This document shows, piece after piece, positions 1-8,354 of a stretch of DNA of 36,283 nt. Positions within the stretch are counted from its first letter, which is position 1; every line of letters begins with the position of its first letter. The notes beneath the pieces are model-generated. The model had not been told where the DNA came from. It worked only from the letters and a program-made list of their open reading frames with translations, and did no database searches. Made by a program: the position numbers and the translations under genes. Origin of the DNA: Ruminococcaceae bacterium UBA1734 (GTDB taxonomy: Bacteria > Bacillota > Clostridia > Oscillospirales > Acutalibacteraceae); NCBI GenBank assembly GCA_002315765.1, contig DCIE01000039.1:1-36283 (forward strand). Direction: 5' to 3'.

Positions 1-194
1 TTTGCCGCAAGATTATATCCGCCGTCCGAGCCGGAATTTATATATTGAACATACGACCAAGCGGCTCCGGATTTTACCTCAATACACTTTGTCGTTTTCT
101 CATTTGCCAAGGCAGTAATCGGAATAACCGCAAAAAATACAGCAAGTGCCAAAATAAGAGATATTATTCTTTTAATCAATATGCTTTTTTTCAT
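1..194 (-). CDS. Secreted protein, N-terminal fragment (cut by window edge)
   Basis: This is the 5' end of a leftward gene, with only about 64 codons visible. It begins MKKSILIKRIISLILALAVF, a basic start followed by a hydrophobic core and an ALA-NE signal-peptidase I site, so the product is secreted. The ATG at 192-194 is chosen because AGGAGG lies 8 nt upstream; another ATG 4 nt further up reads into a stop after eight codons. The first mature residues (KCIEVKSGAAWSYVQYINSG) resemble the start of the 1487-residue dockerin protein in this window (ALHVTAPGGSVWRAVVTRIK), so it may carry the same kind of binding module. It has its own promoter and is not part of the rha transcript. Its function cannot be told from this fragment. 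Confidence 0.8.
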   Translation of the reverse strand, partial: MKKSILIKRIISLILALAVFFAVIPITALANEKTTKCIEVKSGAAWSYVQYINSGSDGGYNLAA

Positions 195-245
195 TCATAT
201 TCCTCCTAAAAATTGAGTTGAAAAAATTAAATGTCATTTGTTATT

Positions 246-273
246 ATTATACCATATATTCCCAACAAATCAA
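246..273 (-). promoter_or_regulatory. Promoter for the left-edge secreted protein gene, with overlapping palindrome
   Basis: Read on the minus strand there is a TTGATT -35 box (268-273), a 16-bp spacer and a perfect TATAAT -10 box (246-251) preceded by an extended-10 TG. The start codon is about 50 nt downstream. The -35 box is half of the palindrome AATCAA-G-TTGATT (268-280), a possible operator. The assignment rests on consensus match only. Confidence 0.6.
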
Positions 274-331
274 GTTGATTTTCGGCTATATCGCCGTCAG
301 GTTTTTGTAAAATATTGAATACAATAATTAA

Positions 332-365
332 CCCCCGAGATTTACATTAAATAAAATCTCGGGGG
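332..365 (-). terminator. Strong GC-rich hairpin, terminator after rhaM
   Basis: CCCCCGAGATTT (332-343) and AAATCTCGGGGG (354-365) form a perfect 12-bp stem with a 10-nt loop. It stands out in AT-rich surroundings and sits about 145 bp downstream of the rhaM stop, before the next leftward gene's promoter. The tract after the stem on the minus strand is T-rich but interrupted (TTAATTATTGTATT). A smaller CCGGG/CCCGG hairpin abuts it at 371-385. Confidence 0.65.
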
Positions 366-385
366 GGTTTCCGGGATTACCCCGG

Positions 386-509
386 AACTTGTGATAAATA
401 CAGTTTTTGTTTTATTGCCCAAATAAAAACAAATTTGCAAAACCACAAGCTTGGTCTTTGGCTGACCTAATATTATTAACTCCTCATCACAAGGAATGTA
501 ATAAAAAAA
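386..509. other. Intergenic stretch downstream of rhaM, no gene seen
   Basis: Together with the hairpins at 332-385 this makes up the 315-bp gap between rhaM and the left-edge gene. It is AT-rich and non-coding. The only structures seen are an imperfect A/T hairpin around 410-445 and a weak GGTC/GACC pair around 453-467. Neither looks like a known RNA family. Confidence 0.4.
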
Positions 510-827
510 TTAATCTAATTCAAATACCTTTGTAAGTAACGGCTGTGCACCGGTAACCGGGTCAAGTTCCATTACCATTACATCCTTCATATACTTATTC
601 CACTTTTCTACAACAACGCTGTTTTTTTGGTAGTCGGCGGCAAACTTCACACCTTTTTCACATTCATAATAACCGAAAAGTTCATTACCGATGTTCCAAA
701 TTGTATAATTTTTAATTCCGGCTTTTTTAAGCACTTCGACCATTTCGGGCCATATTTCGTTATGCCGTCTTTTATACTCTTCAATACATCCAACCTTTAC
801 AGTAGCTCTCCATGCATATTTTTCCAT
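510..827 (-). CDS. rhaM: L-rhamnose mutarotase
   Basis: The product interconverts alpha and beta anomers of L-rhamnose in the cytoplasm, feeding rhamnose isomerase. The 105-residue protein matches the RhaM family over its whole length: W6, R7 near the start, the RRHNEIWPE motif with catalytic-type His22, a central YTIW segment, and a WNKYMKDVM segment like E. coli WWKYMTDVM. The start at 827 gives the family's usual length and has GGTGAT 5-6 nt upstream; an ATG four codons earlier (839) lacks a proper ribosome binding site. It is the last gene of the leftward rha cluster, about 130 bp after the SGNH esterase. Its ribosome binding site and start lie in one arm of a 17-bp inverted repeat, which could control translation. 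Confidence 0.93.
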   Translation of the reverse strand: MEKYAWRATVKVGCIEEYKRRHNEIWPEMVEVLKKAGIKNYTIWNIGNELFGYYECEKGVKFAADYQKNSVVVEKWNKYMKDVMVMELDPVTGAQPLLTKVFELD

Positions 828-892
828 ATTAATCACCATTTCTTTCTAAGACGCAAAATACAATATAAAATCACTGAAATGGTGATTAATAT
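826..892 (-). promoter_or_regulatory. 17-bp inverted repeat sequestering the rhaM ribosome binding site and start
   Basis: ATATTAATCACCATTTC (826-842) and its exact reverse complement (876-892) are separated by 33 nt. In the leftward mRNA the upstream arm (876-892) would pair with the arm holding the GGTGAT ribosome binding site and the AT of the rhaM start codon, hiding both. The perfect match is seen directly; a regulatory role is inference. Confidence 0.6.
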
Positions 893-899
893 CGCATCT

Positions 900-962
900 G
901 TTTCGGTTGCCTCAAAAGAGGCGAGAAACAGGGTCTTTATTTTTAGCGTGATTTTTCACGCT
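900..962 (-). repeat. Two adjacent hairpins between the SGNH esterase gene and rhaM
   Basis: One hairpin is nested: CTGTTTC ... GCCTC-aaaa-GAGGC ... GAAACAG (about 898-931). The second is AGCGTGA-ttttt-TCACGCT (about 945-963) and overlaps the last codons of the upstream gene. On the minus strand the second is followed by AAAAATAAAG, not a T tract, so classical termination is unlikely. They could protect or process the transcript, or be part of a small palindromic mobile element that also includes the neighbouring 17-bp inverted repeat. Confidence 0.5.
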
Positions 963-1851
963 ATATCACCATTTTTTCGGTAAGTACCGTTATTTGTTTT
1001 TTGATATCTTCGATTTTATCAATATTATCAATATATTTTTGTGCGCAATATGCAACATAGGGATACGGACTGCCAACCTCTTTATTTATGTGGATTGTTT
1101 TTTCTTCGGGGGACATTTTTATTCCCATACGGTCGCAATATTTATCAATTGTATCATGTTTAGCATACATAATCTCTTTGTACAAACACTCTATTTTCAT
1201 TCTTTCTTTGTTAATCTCGGAAAAAACAAATTCTTCTTCAGGATTTGAGTCATATTGCATACCGAGTTTATTTAAAACAGCTTTTGCAATTATTCTTTGT
1301 CCTTTTTCATTGGGATGAACTCTATCTTCTCTGAAAAAATCCTGCATATTATCCATAGAAATAAACTGATTATAAATATCAATAAATTCGCAATCAAGTT
1401 CTTTTGACAACCGTTGGGCATACTTAGCACACTGTTCAACTCGATTATTACATTTGAAATCTTTTGTTCCGTAATAATCGCCCTCAAGATAAGGCGGCGG
1501 AGACATCAGTATTACTCTGATATTTTTCTCTGTAAAACAAGTTACCACCTTTTTTAAATTTTCTTTATGGCGATTTATTAAAAAATCAAATGTGCTTTTG
1601 TCGGTTGTATCAGGGTCAAGCCAATGTTCAATGTCGTTCACACCGAACATAACCGTTACAACAGTAGGATTATGGCACAAGCAATCGCTATCAATTCTTC
1701 TTAAGGAATCGTAAGCAGTATCACCTGCAACACCGCAGTTATAAACCTTTACACCTATCTTTGCAAGATTATCAAAAATCTCGGCGGTAAACAGTCCACC
1801 TGCGGTAATACTGTCCCCGAAGGTACAAAGAATTTCACCCTTATTAAGCAT
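961..1851 (-). CDS. SGNH/GDSL hydrolase (probable carbohydrate esterase)
   Basis: This 296-residue cytoplasmic protein carries all SGNH blocks: block I FGDSITAGG with nucleophile Ser14, block II Gly in VAGDTAYDSL (about 42-50), block III FGVND (Gly70, Asn72) and block V DRVH (Asp176, His179). The N-terminal 190 residues make a full SGNH domain; the remaining roughly 100 form a helical, charged extension without a recognised domain. There is no signal peptide. In this context a sugar deacetylase acting on imported oligosaccharides is likely, but the substrate cannot be read from sequence. It starts 17 bp downstream of rhaA, with AGGGGAT about 7 nt before the ATG, and is clearly in the same operon. 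Confidence 0.85.
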   Translation of the reverse strand: MLNKGEILCTFGDSITAGGLFTAEIFDNLAKIGVKVYNCGVAGDTAYDSLRRIDSDCLCHNPTVVTVMFGVNDIEHWLDPDTTDKSTFDFLINRHKENLKKVVTCFTEKNIRVILMSPPPYLEGDYYGTKDFKCNNRVEQCAKYAQRLSKELDCEFIDIYNQFISMDNMQDFFREDRVHPNEKGQRIIAKAVLNKLGMQYDSNPEEEFVFSEINKERMKIECLYKEIMYAKHDTIDKYCDRMGIKMSPEEKTIHINKEVGSPYPYVAYCAQKYIDNIDKIEDIKKQITVLTEKMVI

Positions 1852-1867
1852 TTATTCTATCCCCTAT

Positions 1868-3154
1868 TTAATCTCTTTTGAACATTTCCGATTTTTCATA
1901 TTTCTTTAAATCATCAAGCCATTGAGTATTTGTCGGAATATTATTCTTATAACAATAATAATCCCAAACAGCACTTGACGGGAGGGTTTTAAACTCATCA
2001 AGTAAAGCAAGACGCAGGGTGAAATCCATATCGTCTTCGGCTTTTTGAAGCATTATTACCGGCTCAAGCATAGCGTTTAATAGCGCCTTCTTTGTTGCTC
2101 TTGTACCGATTGTCCACGCCGCAACACGATTAATTGAAGCGTCAAAATAATCTGTACCGATAAATGCATTATCAAGAACTCCGCAACGAACTATCTCGTG
2201 CATCATATTGTTTGTCTTTTCATCATTAAGAACAACATGGTCGCTATCCCAACGAATACCACGAGTAAAATGCGCCATAAATTTATCCGAAAATGTCATA
2301 ACAGAGGAAATCTTATCGGCAACATTCTCCTCAGGATGAAAATGTCCCATATCAAGATTCATAATAGTATTGCCTATTCCGTTTGCTCTTGCATAACCGT
2401 TATAAGAAAGATAGAAATCATTTGAGCCTACCGTATATTCCTCAACACCAACGGCAAAAAGTTTAGGTTCAAGCGCATCATACACATATTCTTCACTGAT
2501 TTTTTTATTTGAAAATATCTCATCAAAAGATTTTTTCATTAACTGACGATATTTAATTCTATTTACAGGTTGGTCCTTCATTCCGTCCTGAACCCAAGTG
2601 TTGAACACACAGGGAGTACCAAGCTCTTTGCCGATATATTCGGATATCAACCGTACCGATTGCATATGTCTAACCCAGAATTTTCTGATATCTTCATTTG
2701 GATTTGAAATTGTCAATCCGTCAGATGCCTTTGGATGTCCAAAGGTTGTAGCATTCATATCAAGAGCTATTTTCTTTTCCTTTGCCCATTTCACCCAGTT
2801 TTCAAAATGTCTCGGTGCATATTCATCACGGTCTATTCCCTTTTCAAAGTTTTCACCGTAGCTGGAATGAAGATTGAGCTTCATAGCCCCCGGAACATAA
2901 GATAAAACCTTTTCAAGGTCCATACGGTATTCTTCGGGATTTCTCGGTCTTCCGGGATAGTTGCCTGTAACCATAAGTCCACCGGAAGCACCGGCTCCGA
3001 TACCTTCAAAACCTACAATATCATCTCCCTGCCAACAGGGAATTGATACCGGAATTTTATCAAATTTTTCAAGCACCTTTTCTACATCTACACCGTATTG
3101 TGCATATATTTCCTTAGCATTCTCATAAGCTTTTTCGATTAGCGTTGTATTCAT
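1868..3154 (-). CDS. rhaA: L-rhamnose isomerase
   Basis: RhaA converts L-rhamnose to L-rhamnulose, the first committed catabolic step, using Mn2+/divalent metals in an alpha/beta barrel. The 428 residues match the family's usual 415-425. Recognisable conserved stretches include GIGAGASGGLMVTGNYPGRP near residue 52, LNLHSSYGE, the metal-site segments MNLDMGHFHPEENVADK and HFTRGIRWDSDHVV (about 266-309), and the C-terminal GTDYFDASINRVAAWTIG. The ATG is preceded by GGAG at 8 nt. It lies 48 bp after the GRE activase gene and 17 bp before the SGNH esterase. The kinase (rhaB) and aldolase (rhaD) that normally follow are absent here, so they must be elsewhere or be replaced. Confidence 0.95.
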   Translation of the reverse strand: MNTTLIEKAYENAKEIYAQYGVDVEKVLEKFDKIPVSIPCWQGDDIVGFEGIGAGASGGLMVTGNYPGRPRNPEEYRMDLEKVLSYVPGAMKLNLHSSYGENFEKGIDRDEYAPRHFENWVKWAKEKKIALDMNATTFGHPKASDGLTISNPNEDIRKFWVRHMQSVRLISEYIGKELGTPCVFNTWVQDGMKDQPVNRIKYRQLMKKSFDEIFSNKKISEEYVYDALEPKLFAVGVEEYTVGSNDFYLSYNGYARANGIGNTIMNLDMGHFHPEENVADKISSVMTFSDKFMAHFTRGIRWDSDHVVLNDEKTNNMMHEIVRCGVLDNAFIGTDYFDASINRVAAWTIGTRATKKALLNAMLEPVIMLQKAEDDMDFTLRLALLDEFKTLPSSAVWDYYCYKNNIPTNTQWLDDLKKYEKSEMFKRD

Positions 3155-3202
3155 AATCAGTTCTCCAAATCAGTTAATTTGATATTATTTGCTATCTTTC
3201 AC

Positions 3203-4093
3203 CTAATCTTTAACAATAATGTTTTTACTGATAAATATCCTTTTTGCATTACGGATTTCTTCCTTTTCCGGAAGTTTTTGAGGTAATGTGTTTTTTATAC
3301 CGAGAGAATCGTACTTTGATTTAGCATAATTATGATAAGGCAAAATCCTAACACAAGCCACATTTTTTAAATTAATCAAAAAATCCGCAATTTTTTCCAT
3401 TTGATTATCATTATAGCCCGGTACATAGGGTATTCGTATTTCGGTTCTTTTTCCCAAAGAATCAATGTAAATTAAATTTTCAAGAATAATATCGTTTGGC
3501 TTTCCGGTACATTTAATATGTACATCCGGGTCTATTGCTTTAATATCATACAAAAAAGTATCGGTATAGGGTGCAACTTTTTCAAAGGATTCGGTATTAA
3601 CAAATCCCGATGTATCAACCGCAGTATTTATACCTTCCGATTTAAGGCGTTTGAGAAATTCTGTGCAAAAATCAGCCTGTAAAAGACATTCACCGCCTGA
3701 AAGAGTTACACCTCCACCGGAATTGAAATAATACTCCTTGTCCTCTAATACAATATTTAATAATTTGTCAACAGAATACTCTTTACCGTAAAATAACAAA
3801 GCATCTCCCAAGCAAACATCGGCACATTTTCCGCAGGAAATACATTTTGTTCTATCTAAAATATGTATCCCATTCTCCGAATTATGTGAACCGCTATTAC
3901 AAGTTAGAGTACATTCTCCGCAGTTTATACATTTATGACGGAAATAAGCCAATTGATTATCAAAAGATATACCCTCGGGATTATGACACCAAAGACAATT
4001 CAACGAACAGCCCTTGAAAAACACCGTTGTTCTAATCCCATCTCCGTCATGAACGGCAAAACGCTTAATTTCAAATATATCAGCAGTTTTCAA
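3203..4093 (-). CDS. Glycyl radical enzyme activating protein (radical SAM)
   Basis: This 296-residue PflA-type activase generates the glycyl radical on a partner enzyme using S-adenosylmethionine. It has the radical SAM cluster C29-x3-C33-x2-C36 (CSLNCLWC) and an inserted ferredoxin-like domain with two CxxCxxCxxxC clusters (C55-C65 and C84-C94). That insert is typical of activases for non-PFL GREs such as glycerol dehydratase. The GGGVTLSGGECLLQ motif contacts SAM. The start is TTG: an in-frame TAA lies one codon further upstream and no ATG fits. The ribosome binding site is weak. Its partner is almost certainly the interrupted GRE at 6092-8329, separated from it by the glycosidase-like gene. 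That order is unusual, since activases usually adjoin their GRE. Confidence 0.92.
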   Translation of the reverse strand: MKTADIFEIKRFAVHDGDGIRTTVFFKGCSLNCLWCHNPEGISFDNQLAYFRHKCINCGECTLTCNSGSHNSENGIHILDRTKCISCGKCADVCLGDALLFYGKEYSVDKLLNIVLEDKEYYFNSGGGVTLSGGECLLQADFCTEFLKRLKSEGINTAVDTSGFVNTESFEKVAPYTDTFLYDIKAIDPDVHIKCTGKPNDIILENLIYIDSLGKRTEIRIPYVPGYNDNQMEKIADFLINLKNVACVRILPYHNYAKSKYDSLGIKNTLPQKLPEKEEIRNAKRIFISKNIIVKD

Positions 4094-4117
4094 ATGTTAT
4101 CGTTCCAATCTTTTTGA

Positions 4118-6067
4118 CTATTTTTCTTCTAACTCTATTTGTTTTTCGTTTTTATATAGTTTACTGCCACGGGTTGCAAAAGCAAATTTTCCCTCTCTAA
4201 ATGCTAAGAGACCTGTATGTGTACCGCTATACCTGATTCCGTCAACAGTAAAATCAAAGTTTGTAGCTTTGCCGTCAAGTATTCCATGACTTACAAGGGA
4301 AAAACTTCCGTCTTCATATACGCAACCGCCTTCAATTCCACTTTTTGCGCAACCTATGTCCTCTAATAACGAAATAGAGAAGTTGTCATTTGTTTTAAAT
4401 TCCGCATGGACCTTTTCCCCGTTAAAATCCAACTCGGATTTTCCTACTACCGAAAGAGGAATACCGGCATTGCTGACATTGGTTAAAAAATCCAACACTT
4501 CGGTTTTTGCGTATTGCGGATATAAGAATAAAACATGGGAAAATTCATGACCGTTAAAACTAACCTTATTATTTGAAATTTTTGTTCTTCCGTCCAAAAT
4601 GGTGTAATCCGGAATCAAGGCACATCTATATCCTTCGTTCCATATTTCATGGCATTTGGTTAAAACTTTAAGAGAGCCATTGACATCCCATTCGTTGCGA
4701 TTTTCGTAGTTCGGATACCAGTTATTTTGATATGTAAATCCGAAAATAATCAATAAATCGAGTTTAGGTCTTTGGGTTTGAAAATCATCAAGCAAAGACA
4801 CCGTTTTATCGAGTTTTCTGATATTTTTTAAAAAAGTAGGTTCGGTAAATCCCTGTCCCCATATTCCGTCATTATAAGAATGATGAAACTGACGGCAATT
4901 AAACGGTGCACCTTCAATAATATGGTCGTAATACGGTTGCTCATCCTTATGATAAAACATATCTATACAAATCGGTTCATCGGCGGCAAGACTTATTCCC
5001 ATTCTAATAGGAAACGGTATATTTTCATCGGTATGTCCGAAATCTCGGGGCAAATCCCACCACCTACAACCTGTTTTCCAAATTTCATCATTATCAAGGT
5101 CATTATGGAAAGTATTGTGGCAGGTTAAAAATACATCCTCTCCGAAATGCTTTTTTTCATATTCGGCCACCTGCCATTCGATTTTTATCGGTTGTTTTGA
5201 AAGTTCTTCAAAATAAGTATTTATTGCTTTAATTCTGACATTGTCTTGACCTTTCGGCGCATAACGCATATCGAATAACAATCTATCGAAATCAATATTT
5301 AATTTATGGGCAAAATACTCCTTTTGTGCCTCTGAATAATATCTTGCTCTAAAGGGGTCATCATAAGCCGAACCCAAAACCATATATCCCGTTTCGTCCA
5401 TACAAAATCCGTCAAAAGGAACTGATAAATAATCATCCATCTCGGCCTTATAATTGTTGAACATAGAATCCCCAAAGCAATCATAGCAGTTGAAATACTG
5501 CACAGTCATTAAAAATACACTTTTGCCCACATTCTCGGTTCCTGCATTAATTTCCACTGTTATTAAATCCGATTCGCAGTCAATAACTCTTGCACTATCG
5601 GTTATATCCTCCAATGAGTCTATATTATAATGGTCATTATCAGCTTTATCAAACATATAAGCCTTAACCACTCTATTCCAAAGAGGTAAAACCTTTGCCC
5701 TATTCCACTTGGGGGTTTGAGTAAACTCAACAAATCCGTCCTCACCAACAACACCCTCGTTGTCATAAACCAAACCCTGTGCATTGTTTTGGTCATCAAT
5801 AATATGAGGAGAATTGTTGAAGAAGCCTTTAATCAAGGTGGTTCTCAAGACAATGCGAATTCCAAGACTATGGGCATACTCTACTAATTCCCTCATATCC
5901 TTAACAAGCGAAGGATTGTCCCTTGTAACAGCACCGTTTGTTGTGGCAATATTAATTAAATTTACTTCGGTATTTGCTTTTATAAAATCCAAATCCTTAA
6001 GATACTTTTTCTTTCTCAGTGATTCAACATTAAACTGCCACTGCATTGCAACGGGTACTTTTTTCAT
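4118..6067 (-). CDS. Putative cytoplasmic glycoside hydrolase (TIM barrel plus amidotransferase-like domain)
   Basis: The 649-residue protein has no signal peptide. Residues about 1-400 look like a TIM barrel, with barrel strands such as LVEYAHSLGIRIVLRTTLI, the acidic segment FDGFCMDETG (about 217-226) and EWQVAEYEKKHFG. Residues about 430-580 have the hydrophobic alternation of a class I glutamine-amidotransferase-like fold (LDLLIIFGFT, YRCALIPDYTILDG, FSHVLFLYPQY), as in the trimerisation domain of GH42 beta-galactosidases. The rest is a small beta domain. I cannot place it in a numbered GH family. Lying between a GRE and its activase and upstream of rhaA, it probably releases or processes the sugar handled there. 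The gene starts 24 bp after the GRE stop. Confidence 0.5.
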   Translation of the reverse strand: MKKVPVAMQWQFNVESLRKKKYLKDLDFIKANTEVNLINIATTNGAVTRDNPSLVKDMRELVEYAHSLGIRIVLRTTLIKGFFNNSPHIIDDQNNAQGLVYDNEGVVGEDGFVEFTQTPKWNRAKVLPLWNRVVKAYMFDKADNDHYNIDSLEDITDSARVIDCESDLITVEINAGTENVGKSVFLMTVQYFNCYDCFGDSMFNNYKAEMDDYLSVPFDGFCMDETGYMVLGSAYDDPFRARYYSEAQKEYFAHKLNIDFDRLLFDMRYAPKGQDNVRIKAINTYFEELSKQPIKIEWQVAEYEKKHFGEDVFLTCHNTFHNDLDNDEIWKTGCRWWDLPRDFGHTDENIPFPIRMGISLAADEPICIDMFYHKDEQPYYDHIIEGAPFNCRQFHHSYNDGIWGQGFTEPTFLKNIRKLDKTVSLLDDFQTQRPKLDLLIIFGFTYQNNWYPNYENRNEWDVNGSLKVLTKCHEIWNEGYRCALIPDYTILDGRTKISNNKVSFNGHEFSHVLFLYPQYAKTEVLDFLTNVSNAGIPLSVVGKSELDFNGEKVHAEFKTNDNFSISLLEDIGCAKSGIEGGCVYEDGSFSLVSHGILDGKATNFDFTVDGIRYSGTHTGLLAFREGKFAFATRGSKLYKNEKQIELEEK

Positions 6068-6091
6068 ATTGCTATCATTTCCTTGATATAA

Positions 6092-8329
6092 TTATTTTAT
6101 ATTTTCAGCTCTTATTATATATGCCTCTTGCTCAGCATTAGAAAGATTGTTCCAAAGAACATTCCAACCGCAAACACGAACCTGCAAATTCTTGTAATTT
6201 TCAGGATGCTTTTGTGCATCTCGCAGTGTTTCGGAATTGAAAATATTAAACTGTATTGACATTCCGTCATTTTTAAGATATGTCATCAACAAGCCGTACA
6301 TAGCGGCGAGTCCGTCATCACCCTCTACTGCTGACGGATGAAGCATAACATCAACACAAAAGGATTCGTGATGATTATACGGCTTAAGTTTAACAACGGA
6401 ATTAATAAGCGCCGTAGCACCGTTTCTATCCATACCGCTGACAGGAGAAGCATTTTTTGATAACTCAAATTCGGCTTTTCGTCCGTCGGGTAATGCCCAT
6501 GTTTTCGCCCCCTGCCATACAAACTGCATCGCTGAATGAAGCACCGTTTTATATACTCCGCCACGGGCGTTCGGTCGGTTATTGATTTTATTACTGAAAT
6601 AATCAGACATTGCAGTTGCCAAAGTATCGGTTTCGGCATCGCCGTTTCCGTATTTGTTTGGCAATTTAAGCGCCAATGCTCTTAATCGTTCGTATCCGTT
6701 CCAGTCTTTTTTTATTGCATCCTTAAGTTCAAAAAGGGATGTGATATTGCTATCAAAACAAAGTTTTTTTACCGCCATAATAGAATCAACCGCACTTGCA
6801 AATCCGCAGTTTAGAATACAGGAATTGTTAAACTTAACTCCAAAAGAATATCCGTCAACACCTTGCTTTAAGGACCGTTCAATAGTGGCGGAATAAACAT
6901 TAGAAGGGTTTACATAAGCCATCGAATCTTCATAAGAATTGCCGATTTTAATAGATTCCTCAATCAAATACTCCCATTGCTTAATAAAGGCATGGTAAAA
7001 ATCTCCGAAATTTTCAAATTGTGAAATATCCCCGGTTTCAATTCCGACTTTTGTTCCGGTTTTAATATCACAGCCGTTATTTAATACGAATTCAACAGCT
7101 TTTGCCGCATTGATATATGCTACTCCCGTGGAAGATTCTTCACCTCTAACCCTCGTTTCATAACAACCGCTGATTTCAAAGTTCTTAGCTTCTTCCTCTG
7201 TTGCACCGTAACCCATAATAGCTTTAATATGTCCCGGTTCACAGCAAAAAACAAAACTCGAAACTCCGTTTCTAAGTAGACCGAAAACCTTAAAGAGAAT
7301 TTCTTTCGGAGTATTTTCCGCAACCTTAATTTGCACTTTGGGATTATATATTTTTAACTCCTCGTACAGGTCTAATATAGCATTTGATACTACATTAAAT
7401 TTCGTGCTACCGTCAAAATTTGAACCGCCCATATACATTGGATGTCCCCAATAATTACCAATGGCCGAATACTGCATTAAATAATAAGCGATAAATTCTT
7501 TTTCCTCATCCTCGGTAAACTCACCGCTTTCGATATCCTTCAAATAAAAAGGTAAAAGCGTACTGTCAATTCCGTTTCCCAAGCTTCTTGTTTGGTAATT
7601 ATCGACACATTCACAGGCAATAAAAAAGATATACATAGCCTGTAATGCTTCATAAAGGCTTGTAGGCTTCCCATCACGCAAGTTTTTAAGGCATTTTGCC
7701 TGAAGTTTAGCCTTTTCGTGTTTTTTGGTTAAAGCATATTTATAATATCTGTCAAGTAATTTAATTATTGCCTGATAGGAAATCTCTATTCCTTCATAAA
7801 AAGCATCTTGTTCCGGAGTAATACCGCTTTTCTTTTTGTCATTATGATACATTTTTGTTCTTTCAAGAAGTCCTGAAAATCCAAGTTCCAAAAGCGAATC
7901 CCAATTGGGTATAACATGGTCGAAATCAGGCCAAATAGCCACTGCACCAACCGAGTCAAAAAGATTGATTTTTTCGCGTACTTAAGGTATTTTTTCAAAC
8001 ACTTCATTAGACCATGCGGTAATGGTATTATGCCAAAGGAGTCTTCCCCAATTGTAAAATCCCACGAACCAATCCTTTTCATTTACATCAATCCTTGCGT
8101 TCTCAAGTAAAAACTCAAACAGTTTTGCTTTAGCGATAGGGTGAGGTAAATCAGTGAGATTTTTTGCAAGTTCGTTAAGCTCAAATCTCATTGTATCATC
8201 ATCAATACCGGTTGTTTCGTCGTATTCATATCCATGATATGCCATTCGGTCATAAGGATTAAAGGGTTCGTTTGTTTTATGATATTTATTCTCAATAAAA
8301 CTCATATCATCGTATAAACTTTTAAACAT
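6092..8329 (-). pseudogene. Glycyl radical enzyme (PFL family) with in-frame TAA at codon 116
   Basis: Reading through one TAA (7982-7984) gives 745 codons in a single frame with family similarity on both sides: 115 residues ending EVFEKIP, then VREKINLFDSVGAVAIWPDF onward. Key residues are present: active-site Cys389 in SGCYET, KYGNGDAETDTLA, ASPVSGMDRNGATALINS, and radical Gly721 in RVCGWNVLW. The usual GRxDQ-type segment is altered to LGNGIDSTLLPFY. The GCYE signature is not the GCVE I know from diol dehydratases, choline lyase or HPAD, so the substrate is open. GGAGGT lies 6 nt before the ATG. The first possible restart after the stop is a GTG at 7940-7942 with no clear ribosome binding site. 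The stop may be a true nonsense mutation or a sequencing error; length, frame and motifs argue that selection kept the gene until recently. Confidence 0.85.
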
Positions 8330-8354
8330 AATGTTACCTCCGCCATTTCGGAAA

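Noticed and set aside
3155..3175. 8-bp direct repeat AACTGATT around the rhaA ribosome binding site
   Set aside because: Short and AT-rich; it could occur by chance, and there is no second line of evidence for an operator.
7940..7942. GTG as an internal restart making a stand-alone 616-residue GRE
   Set aside because: No convincing ribosome binding site precedes it, and the missing N-terminal residues belong to the conserved GRE fold, so an independent functional product is unlikely.
7786..8082. Minus-strand open frame overlapping the GRE stop region, which could suggest a frameshift
   Set aside because: The two GRE segments are in the same frame (387 bp between their starts, a multiple of three), so the break is a stop codon. 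This other frame has no family similarity.
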